This document shows positions 33,003-40,061 of a DNA stretch of 64,000 nt, piece after piece. The position numbers were made by a program, and so were the translations under genes. Every line of letters begins with the position of its first letter. Positions within the stretch are counted from its first letter, which is position 1. This DNA comes from VGJW01 sp035286125 (GTDB lineage: Bacteria; Cyanobacteriota; Sericytochromatia; S15B-MN24; VGJW01), in assembly GCA_035286125.1 (NCBI GenBank), contig JAYKIS010000003.1:1-64000 (forward strand). Direction: 5' to 3'. The notes under the pieces are model-generated. The model was not told the origin of the DNA, did not search any database, and was given only the letters and a program-made list of their open reading frames with translations.

Positions 33003-33653
33003 TCAGCGCAACCCCACAAGCTTGTGGGTCTGCAGGGACAAGCGCCATTCCGGATGCAGCATGCAGTAGGCGATCGCCGCTTCGGTTGCACCTGCCTGGT
33101 CCGGGCCGTCCATGGGCTGCAGGAAGAAGTGATCGAACGCCAGGCCCGTGAAACGGTCCGGAGGAGCATCCGCCTGGGGATAGATCAGCTTGAGTTCGTT
33201 GCCACAAGTCTGAACCAGCGGCGCATCAGCCTTGGGACTGACGCAGACCCAGTCGAGTCCTTCCGGCACGGTCCGGGTACCGTTGGTCTCGATGGCGACC
33301 CGGAATCCCGCCTGCTGCAGGGCGCTGACGAGGCCGGAATCGAGTTGCAACGTCGGTTCACCACCCGTGCAGACGACCCAACGGCGGGTCCCTGAAGCAC
33401 CTGTAGCGGTCCAGGCATCCTCGACCGCACGGACCAGGGCCTGCTCATCGTAGGTGCCACCGCCTTGGCCGTTCGTGCCTACGAAGTCGGTGTCGCAGAA
33501 GACGCACGTGGCTACCTGCCGATCCGACTCCCTGCCCGTCCAGAGGTTGCAGCCCGCAAACCTGAGGAAAACAGCCATCTGGCCAGCCTGGGCACCCTCA
33601 CCCTGAAGCGTGGGGTAAATCTCCTTGACGGCATATCGACGGGGCTCGCTCAT
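33003..33653 (-). CDS. queE: 7-carboxy-7-deazaguanine synthase
   Basis: A 216-residue radical SAM enzyme of the QueE family: YPTLQGEGAQAG, the cluster Cys residues in FAGCNLW and ATCVFCDTDF (with the long insertion between first and second Cys seen in E. coli-type QueE), and the SAM-binding TGGEPTLQ. It rearranges carboxytetrahydropterin into the deazaguanine ring of queuosine. No queC, D or F is in the window, so the pathway is dispersed. The ATG at 33653 has no ribosome site but TACCAT lies exactly six bases upstream, so the mRNA is probably leaderless. Confidence 0.93.
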   Translation of the reverse strand: MSEPRRYAVKEIYPTLQGEGAQAGQMAVFLRFAGCNLWTGRESDRQVATCVFCDTDFVGTNGQGGGTYDEQALVRAVEDAWTATGASGTRRWVVCTGGEPTLQLDSGLVSALQQAGFRVAIETNGTRTVPEGLDWVCVSPKADAPLVQTCGNELKLIYPQADAPPDRFTGLAFDHFFLQPMDGPDQAGATEAAIAYCMLHPEWRLSLQTHKLVGLR

Positions 33654-33659
33654 CCCGCC

Positions 33660-33665
33660 ATGGTA
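33660..33665 (-). promoter_or_regulatory. Leaderless -10 element (TACCAT) of queE
   Basis: On the minus strand TACCAT-GGCGGG-ATG places the start codon at the expected +1. Confidence 0.55.
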
Positions 33666-33702
33666 AGCACCGGGAGCCGGGGCGACCAGCCCGGGATCGC
33701 GA

Positions 33703-34962
33703 CTACTTGCCCACCTGGCCGATGATGGAGAAGACCGGCAGGTACATCGCCACGACGATGGACCCGACGAGAATGCCGATCGAGCCCATCATGATGGGCT
33801 CGAGCAGGCTCGTCAGCGACTTGATGGAGGCCTCGACCTCGCTGTCGAAGAAGTCCGCGACCTTCTCCAGCATGGAGTCGATCTGCCCGGTCTCCTCTCC
33901 AACCGAGACCATCTGCGTGACCATGGGCGGAAAGATATCGGCCTTCTCCAAGGGTCTGGAGATACCTTCACCTTCACGGACGGCTTGGCGAATGTCCTCC
34001 ATGGCCCCGGAGATAACGGTATTGCCCGCCGAGTCACGGACAATCTCGAGTGCAGACAACAGGGGCACACCGGAGCGCAACAACGTTCCGAGCGTCCGGG
34101 TGAAGCGTGCAACCGCCACCTTCTGGACGAGGGCGCCAATCACGGGCAACTGCAGCATGTACTTGTCGATCAGGTGCCGCCCCTGATCGGTTGCGGCGAA
34201 CCGCTTGTAGAGGAAGACAAGGATGGCGATGGTACAGACCACGCTCAGACCGGCCGGCCCTCGGGCATTCTCGGACAGGTCGATCATGAACTGGGTGTAG
34301 GCCGGCAGCTTGGCATTCATCTGCGCGAACATGTTCGAGAAGACCGGCAGGATGAAGAGCAGCATGCCGATGAAGATCGACACCGCCATGATGGCGACGG
34401 CAATCGGATAGGTCATGGCTGACTTCACCTGGCGGCGAAGCTTGGCGGACGCCTCATTGAAGCTCGCGATGCGCTGGAGGACCTCGTCCAGCACACCACC
34501 CGCTTCACCGGCACGAACCATGCCAACGAAGAGATTGTCGAAGACCTCAGGGTGCTTGGCCATCGCATCCGAGAGGGCCGTGCCTGCCTCGACACGCATT
34601 CGGATATCGTTGGCCACCTCGGAAAGGCTTGGATTGGACGTCTGTTCGGCCATGATGGACAGGGCACGGACCAAGGCCACCCCGGAGTTGATCATGGTCG
34701 CCAACTGCCGCGTGAAGATCGAGAGGTCCTCGAGCTTGACCTTGGGCTTCAGGAAGCTGAAGTTGCGCAAGCGCTCGCTCAAGCTGGGACCGAGGTCGGC
34801 CGCCTCTTCCCCCGTCCCGTCCTTGGCAACCCGAAGCGGCGTGACGATGATGTAGCCCATCTCGCGCAGCTTGTCCCGGACCTCTTCTGGAGAGTTGCCC
34901 GGCATGACCTTGATGAAGGACTTGCCGCTGTGGTCCCGGACCTTGCAGCTGTACTGGGGCAT
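33703..34962 (-). CDS. pilC: Type IV pilus inner-membrane platform protein PilC
   Basis: The 419-residue protein has two GspF/PilC repeats, each with a long amphipathic region and transmembrane helices. Conserved phrases include FTRQLATMINSGVALVRAL, DNLFVGMVRAGEAGGVLDEV and the mirror set FTRTLGTLLRSGVPLLSALE with VSVGEETGQIDSMLEKVADF. PilC is the platform on which PilB and PilT rotate or push pilin subunits. The gene is last of the pilus unit, starting 10 bases after the pilT stop. Confidence 0.95.
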   Translation of the reverse strand: MPQYSCKVRDHSGKSFIKVMPGNSPEEVRDKLREMGYIIVTPLRVAKDGTGEEAADLGPSLSERLRNFSFLKPKVKLEDLSIFTRQLATMINSGVALVRALSIMAEQTSNPSLSEVANDIRMRVEAGTALSDAMAKHPEVFDNLFVGMVRAGEAGGVLDEVLQRIASFNEASAKLRRQVKSAMTYPIAVAIMAVSIFIGMLLFILPVFSNMFAQMNAKLPAYTQFMIDLSENARGPAGLSVVCTIAILVFLYKRFAATDQGRHLIDKYMLQLPVIGALVQKVAVARFTRTLGTLLRSGVPLLSALEIVRDSAGNTVISGAMEDIRQAVREGEGISRPLEKADIFPPMVTQMVSVGEETGQIDSMLEKVADFFDSEVEASIKSLTSLLEPIMMGSIGILVGSIVVAMYLPVFSIIGQVGK

Positions 34963-34972
34963 CGTAACGCTC

Positions 34973-36079
34973 CTAGTGCGCCATCGACTGGGCCATGGAC
35001 CCTGCCGGTGCCGCACCAATCATGCGGATCAGGTCATCCGGGCGCGACGTCTTGGAAATGGCGTCCTCATAGGCAATCTGCTTGTTGAGGTAGAGGTCGC
35101 GCAGCGCGTTCTCGAGCGTCTGCATGCCGTGCTTCTGCCCCGTCTGGATCGACGAGTAGATCTGGGCCGTCTTGCCTTCGCGAATCAGATTGGCGATGGC
35201 GGGCGTATTGATCATGATCTCGAGGGCCATGCATCGACCCTTGCCGGCCTTTCCGGGCTCACCCATCTTGGGCACCAGGGTCTGCGAAAGCACGGCGACC
35301 AGCGAGTTGGAAATCTGCACGCGAATCTGCTGTTGCTGGTGGGGCGGGAAGACGTCGACGATACGGTCGACCGTCTGCATCGCCGAGCTGGTGTGCAGCG
35401 TACCGAAGACGAGGTGGCCGGTCTCCGCAGCCGACATGGCGAGGCGGATGGTCTCCAGGTCGCGCATCTCACCGACCAGGATGACGTCGGGATCCTCGCG
35501 CAGCGCCGCCCTCAGGGCGTTGTCGAAGCTTCGCGTGTCGGCACCCAGCTCACGCTGGTTGACGAGGCTCATCTTGGGCGTATGGACGAACTCGATGGGG
35601 TCCTCAATCGTCAGGATGTGCTCGGCCCGCGTTGCATTGATGTTGTCGATCATAGCGGCGAGGGTCGTCGACTTGCCGGAACCCGTCGGACCCGTGACCA
35701 GGATGACACCGCGAGGCTTGTGGGTCAGCTCGCGGATAAGCGGGGGCAAGCCCAGGTCCTCGAAGCGAGGGACCTTAGACTTGATGGTACGCAGGACTGC
35801 GGCGAAGGCACCCTTGGACCGGAACGCGTTGACGCGGAACCGGCCCAGGCCCACGACACCGTAGGAGCAGTCCAGCTCCAGGGTCTGCTCGAGGGTCTTG
35901 CGCTGGTCGTTCGAAAGAATCGAGAAGATCAGGCGCTGCGTGTCCTCAGGGGACAACGGCTCATAGTCGGTGCGCACCAGCTTGCCGTTGATGCGGATGA
36001 TCGGGGGGACGCCGGAAGAGATATGCAGGTCCGATCCATCCCGGTCGAAGGTCAGCTGCAGCAGTTCTTCCATGTACAT
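34973..36079 (-). CDS. pilT: Type IV pilus retraction ATPase PilT
   Basis: A 368-residue secretion-type ATPase, the usual PilT length. Walker A is GPTGSGKSTTLAAMI, the Asp box is EDPIEFVH, Walker B is ALREDPDVILVGEMRD and the His box ETGHLVFGTLHTSSA. The C-terminal AIRNLIRE-like segment appears as AIANLIREGKTAQIYSSI, typical of PilT. PilT depolymerises pili and drives twitching motility. GGAGG lies upstream of the ATG. The order pilB-pilT-pilC is a classical arrangement. Confidence 0.97.
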   Translation of the reverse strand: MYMEELLQLTFDRDGSDLHISSGVPPIIRINGKLVRTDYEPLSPEDTQRLIFSILSNDQRKTLEQTLELDCSYGVVGLGRFRVNAFRSKGAFAAVLRTIKSKVPRFEDLGLPPLIRELTHKPRGVILVTGPTGSGKSTTLAAMIDNINATRAEHILTIEDPIEFVHTPKMSLVNQRELGADTRSFDNALRAALREDPDVILVGEMRDLETIRLAMSAAETGHLVFGTLHTSSAMQTVDRIVDVFPPHQQQQIRVQISNSLVAVLSQTLVPKMGEPGKAGKGRCMALEIMINTPAIANLIREGKTAQIYSSIQTGQKHGMQTLENALRDLYLNKQIAYEDAISKTSRPDDLIRMIGAAPAGSMAQSMAH

Positions 36080-36123
36080 GGCGGAGGTCCTCCCAGGGGT
36101 GGCGTCGGTTCAGCGATTGTCAG

Positions 36124-38037
36124 CTACGCGGCAAGCAGGGTCCCGCAATTGGGACAACCCTTCCAGCCCTCTTCCACCCGCTGGTGGCACTGTGGGCACA
36201 TCTTCTTGAGATCCACCTGACAGAAGGGACACTTGATGAACTCGTCCCCGACGGGATTACGACACCCGGGACAGAGTTTCTCTTCGCCTTCGCCGGAGAA
36301 CGTCACGCGGACGACCTCCTCCAGCGAGGTGTGGCCATCCCGGACCAGCTTCAAGGAATAGTCCTTGAGCGTCACCATGCCGCTCTGCTTGGCCGCGTAG
36401 CGAATCAGGGCCGTCGAAGCGCCACGACCCACCAGATCACGAAGCTCGTCGTTCATCTTCATGATCTCGTAGACGCCCAGGCGCCCCGAATAGCCCTTGT
36501 TGCACTGGGGGCAACCCACGGCCTTGTGGAAAGTCGGCAGGGCACCGGGATCATAGCGGTAACCGACAAAGTCGAGATCACGAACCTCGGGCGTGTAGGG
36601 AACCTTGCAGGACGAGCAGAGGCGACGGACGAGCCGCTGGGCGACGACGCCAATGGTCGCGGCGGACACCAGGAAGCCCTCGACCCCCATCTCGGAGAGC
36701 CTCATGATGGCTCCGGGCGCGTCGTTGGTATGCAGCGAGGTGAACACCAGGTGCCCCGTAAGGGCGGACTCGATGGCGATCTTGGCAACCTCGTAGTCGC
36801 GCGTCTCGCCAATCAGCATGATGTCCGGATCCTGCCTCAGGAAGGCCTTGAGGATGCGGGCAAAGGTGTAACCGATCTCGGGACGCGCCTGGCACTGGAT
36901 GAGGCCCGGGGCATCGTATTCGATGGGGTCTTCGGCCGTGGAGATATTGACGTCCGGCGTGTTGCGCTCGTTCAGGATCGAATAGAGCGTGGTCGTCTTG
37001 CCTGAGCCCGTAGGTCCCGTCACGAAGATGATGCCGAAAGGGCGGTTGGCCATCTCGCGCACCAGTTCGAGGTCCTCGGGATAGAGGAACAGCTTGTCGA
37101 GCCCCAGAGTCGTGCTGCCCTTGTCCAGGATACGCATGCAGACCTTCTCGCCATGCTTGGACGGCAATGTCGACACGCGGAAGTCCACATCCCGATTCTT
37201 GAAACGCACGCGGATGCGGCCATCCTGAGGCAACCGCTTCTCCGAGATATCCAGCGAAGCCATGATCTTGAAACGGCTCACGAGGGCGGGCAGGAACTTC
37301 TTGGGAATCAGGGACTGCTTGTGCAGCAGGCCGTCGATGCGATATCGGACCTGGACCTCGTTCTCGAAAGGTTCTATGTGGATGTCCGAGACCTTCTTGC
37401 CGCCCAGCGCGCCCGTCAGGATAGAGTTGGCAAGCTTGATGATGGGCGATTCCTCGCTCATCCGCTCGAGGTCAGTGACCTTGAGGTTGTCCTCCTTCTG
37501 CTCGATCATCTCGATGTCGTCATCGCCGGCCAGGTCGCCCAGAACGGATGCGAGGTCGGGCACGGCCCCGCCGGAACCCTGAGCGGCAACTTGCTCGGGC
37601 GATTCGCCGCGCATCTGGTCCAGGAACCAGAAGAACTCGTCCTCGGTGATGACAACCTGCTGGATGGATATGCCCTTGAGCATGAACCTGACGTCATCCA
37701 GCGCGATCAGATTCTGGGGGTCGACCATCGCCAGTTGCAGACGATTGTTCGTCAGCGACACCGGCACGATCATGTGCTGCCGGATCAGGTTCTCCGGGAT
37801 GAGTTTCAGGACCTCGGGCGGAACCTTGGTCTTGCGCAGGTTGATGTAGCGCAAGCCGTACTGCAACTCGAGCGCGTCCTTGATCGTCGCCTCGGTGACA
37901 TAGCCCTGCTTGATCAGGATGAGCCCGAGGGACTCCTTCGAGGCCTTCTGCACCTCGACGGCCTGGGCGAGTTGGGCCTCGGTGATCGCGTTCGCATTGA
38001 GCAGGATCTCCCCGAGCTTCATCTTGACGATGGCCAA
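36124..38037 (-). CDS. pilB: Type IV pilus assembly ATPase PilB with extra C-terminal zinc ribbons
   Basis: A TTG start at 38037 with GGAGGG upstream gives 637 residues. The N-terminal MshEN-like domain has two degenerate 24-residue motifs (KLGEILLNANAITEAQLAQA and SLGLILIKQGYVTEATIKDA) resembling c-di-GMP-binding ones, though the key Arg are Lys and Ser. The ATPase core has GPTGSGKTTTLYSIL, EDPIEYDAPG and LIGETRDYE, with the usual tetra-Cys zinc motif CSSC/CPQC. Unusually, residues 589-637 add four more CxxC pairs (CPGC, CPFC, CPQC, CPNC), that is, two further zinc ribbons. PilB powers pilus extension. Confidence 0.95.
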   Translation of the reverse strand: MAIVKMKLGEILLNANAITEAQLAQAVEVQKASKESLGLILIKQGYVTEATIKDALELQYGLRYINLRKTKVPPEVLKLIPENLIRQHMIVPVSLTNNRLQLAMVDPQNLIALDDVRFMLKGISIQQVVITEDEFFWFLDQMRGESPEQVAAQGSGGAVPDLASVLGDLAGDDDIEMIEQKEDNLKVTDLERMSEESPIIKLANSILTGALGGKKVSDIHIEPFENEVQVRYRIDGLLHKQSLIPKKFLPALVSRFKIMASLDISEKRLPQDGRIRVRFKNRDVDFRVSTLPSKHGEKVCMRILDKGSTTLGLDKLFLYPEDLELVREMANRPFGIIFVTGPTGSGKTTTLYSILNERNTPDVNISTAEDPIEYDAPGLIQCQARPEIGYTFARILKAFLRQDPDIMLIGETRDYEVAKIAIESALTGHLVFTSLHTNDAPGAIMRLSEMGVEGFLVSAATIGVVAQRLVRRLCSSCKVPYTPEVRDLDFVGYRYDPGALPTFHKAVGCPQCNKGYSGRLGVYEIMKMNDELRDLVGRGASTALIRYAAKQSGMVTLKDYSLKLVRDGHTSLEEVVRVTFSGEGEEKLCPGCRNPVGDEFIKCPFCQVDLKKMCPQCHQRVEEGWKGCPNCGTLLAA

Positions 38038-38112
38038 GGTGTCCTACCCTCCGTAACAACAACGCATGCAAAAGGTCCTGAAGGGTTACTTACCCGCCCG
38101 GAGCCCGTTGTC

Positions 38113-39954
38113 TCAAGTGTCGCGGGTCGAGATGACTTCCCAGACCCCGCCGATGTCCAGTTCCGCCACCCCTTCGGCAAGCACGACGAGAACGCCGATC
38201 TCGAGCCCGACGATCATCAGCGAGCCCTCGCTGCAATCCATCATGGCCCAGCCCAGCTTGCCGACTTGCATCTTTCGGACCTGGACCTCCAGGTTGGCGA
38301 ACATCGAGGACGCAATCGCTCCCAGCATTTCACGGTCATGATCCGAGGTGAGCTGGGCCGAGATAACGAGGCCATCCCGGCCGACAATCAAGGCACCCGA
38401 CGCACCGCGAACCGCCTGGATGCGCTGGAGCATCTGGTCCAGCTCCTCGCCACGCGCCGACGTGATGAGCCGGGTACGGCCATCTCCTCCTTCGCCACGG
38501 TCGATGATCTTCTTGAGCTGGTTCTGGTCCACGAGCATCTTGCCCACGGAGACCAAGCCGTCAGGACGCGGCGGCTCGGGTATCCCGGCGGGAGGCGCAG
38601 GCACGCCGGGCGTGGCCGTAGGCGGCTCCGGAGCGACAGGCGGCGGCGCAGGCGGCATCAGGGGTGCCTCGGGGACAACGGCTTCAAGCGGAGGCAGATA
38701 GGCGGCCTCCGGCGCGACTGGCGCCTGCCAGCCAGCATCGCCACCCTCGACCGGCGGTTGCCAGGCGACCTCTGCAGTCTCGGCAGGAGCCTGCCAACCA
38801 CCCTCGACAGGCGGTTGCCAACCGGCATCGGCACCCTCGACTGGAGCCTGCCAACCCCCGTCGGCACGAGGCTGCCAACCGGCATCAGCGCCCTCGACTG
38901 GCGCCTGCCAGCCACCGTCGGCAGGAGGCTGCCAACCGGCATCAGCGCCCTCGACAGGGGGCTGCCAGCCGGCATCGGCACCTTCGACAGGCGCTTGCCA
39001 CCCGCCGTCGGCAGGCGGTTGCCAGCCGGCATCGGCACCTTCGCCAGGGGCTTGCCATCCGCCGTCGGCAGGGGGCTGCCAGCCGGCATCAGCGCCCTCG
39101 GCAGGAGCCTGCCAGCCCCCTTCAGCAGTTTCGGGAGGGGCCTGCCAGCCGGCATCCGTCGCCGGTGCGGCATCTTGCCATCCCTCGACGACAGGTGCAT
39201 CCGCGGCAACAGGTGCGGTCTCAGCGGCGCCGGGCAACATGCCCATGAACTCACCCATCAGGTCCGCTGCCGGCGACGAGACGGGTGCTTCCGGGTGGGC
39301 AGCCTCGGCTGCAGGTTGCGGGACCGGGGCAGCTGGCGCCACGGGCGCTGCGGGCTGTGGTTCGAAGCTGTCGAAGAGACTGTCCAGCGAGGCATCGACG
39401 CCATCAGGAAACAGCTTGTTGGGGTCCGAGGCAGCGGCATCCTCGGTCTGCTGGGGGACTGGTGCCGGAGCAGGTACCGCCATCTGGGGCGCTGGTCCGG
39501 GGGACTGTTCCCAACTGCTCGAGGCTCCCCAGCCATCATCCGCAGGGACATCCGACGCAGCCGGATCCTCGGCAGTCGCCGAACCACTCAGCCAATCCTG
39601 CCCCATCGGACCGGCATCGGCCCAATCGGTGGCAGCGGCCCCGCCATCGCCTTCGGCAGCGGAAGCCCAGGCATCACCGCTCTCACCCCAGTTCGCCTCA
39701 CCGCCCCAATTGCTGTCCGAGGAGTCCCAACCGGCCTCGGCGGCCAGCGACGTCTCCTCGTCGGACCAACCGGCGTCATCGGCCACGGGCGCCGCATCAC
39801 CGCCCTTGCGCTTCTTGCCCTTGGCAGGCTTTGCCTTGCCCTTGCCCCCCGGCAACAAGCGTGCGAGGAAGCCCATCAGGCCACCGTAGGGGGCCTTGCC
39901 GGACTTGCCCTTCCCCTTGCCCTTCGTGGCGGCTTTGGACCTTTGCCTTGCCAT
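38113..39954 (-). CDS. Roadblock/LC7-domain protein with basic head and Trp-rich tandem repeats
   Basis: The 613-residue protein has four parts: a Lys-rich head (1-52, KGKGKGKSGKAPYGG); an acidic, Trp-containing disordered part (53-256); 16 repeats of [G/A]WQ(P/A)P(V/A)(E/D)G (258-412), period 8/11; and, after a Pro linker, a roadblock/LC7 domain (about 495-605) with LDQMLQRIQAVRGASGALIVG and MGAIA-like GAIASSMFANLEVQV. Such domains dimerise and bind small GTPases or, as MglB, act as GAPs. No GTPase gene is nearby. The ATG has GAGGAA 5 bases upstream. It precedes pilB by 75 bases, so it likely regulates or localises the pilus machine. Confidence 0.8.
   Translation of the reverse strand: MARQRSKAATKGKGKGKSGKAPYGGLMGFLARLLPGGKGKAKPAKGKKRKGGDAAPVADDAGWSDEETSLAAEAGWDSSDSNWGGEANWGESGDAWASAAEGDGGAAATDWADAGPMGQDWLSGSATAEDPAASDVPADDGWGASSSWEQSPGPAPQMAVPAPAPVPQQTEDAAASDPNKLFPDGVDASLDSLFDSFEPQPAAPVAPAAPVPQPAAEAAHPEAPVSSPAADLMGEFMGMLPGAAETAPVAADAPVVEGWQDAAPATDAGWQAPPETAEGGWQAPAEGADAGWQPPADGGWQAPGEGADAGWQPPADGGWQAPVEGADAGWQPPVEGADAGWQPPADGGWQAPVEGADAGWQPRADGGWQAPVEGADAGWQPPVEGGWQAPAETAEVAWQPPVEGGDAGWQAPVAPEAAYLPPLEAVVPEAPLMPPAPPPVAPEPPTATPGVPAPPAGIPEPPRPDGLVSVGKMLVDQNQLKKIIDRGEGGDGRTRLITSARGEELDQMLQRIQAVRGASGALIVGRDGLVISAQLTSDHDREMLGAIASSMFANLEVQVRKMQVGKLGWAMMDCSEGSLMIVGLEIGVLVVLAEGVAELDIGGVWEVISTRDT
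38719..39183 (-). repeat. Tandem coding repeats (57-bp double unit) in the roadblock protein gene
   Basis: Sixteen copies of a short Trp-Gln motif alternate with spacing 8 and 11 residues, forming a 19-residue (57-bp) unit such as GWQPPADGGWQAPVEGADA. The DNA copies are very similar, so copy number may vary by slippage or recombination. Confidence 0.9.
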
Positions 39955-40006
39955 GCGTGTTCCTCGAGAAGCGCGTTCTGACCGGGCCGAACAAGGTCAG
40001 GACGAC

Positions 40007-40017
40007 ATGCTATGTTA
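40007..40017 (-). promoter_or_regulatory. Possible -10 region of the roadblock-pil operon
   Basis: On the minus strand TAACAT and TAGCAT overlap (TAACATAGCAT), about 55 bases upstream of the roadblock gene, giving a leader of about 45 bases with a GAGGAA ribosome site. Confidence 0.4.
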
Positions 40018-40061
40018 CCCGGGCCCCGACGATTCTCACGCCGGCCGCCTGAGGCTGCGGA

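Noticed and set aside
38719..39183. Possible CRISPR-like or minisatellite array
   Set aside because: The repeats are in-frame coding units (57 bp) without unique spacers; they encode Trp-Gln repeats.
37153..39981. Long plus-strand open frame (942 codons) opposite pilB and the roadblock gene
   Set aside because: It is a mirror of GC-rich coding sequence: its translation is His/Arg/Gly-rich with no motif, while the minus strand holds clear PilB and roadblock domains.
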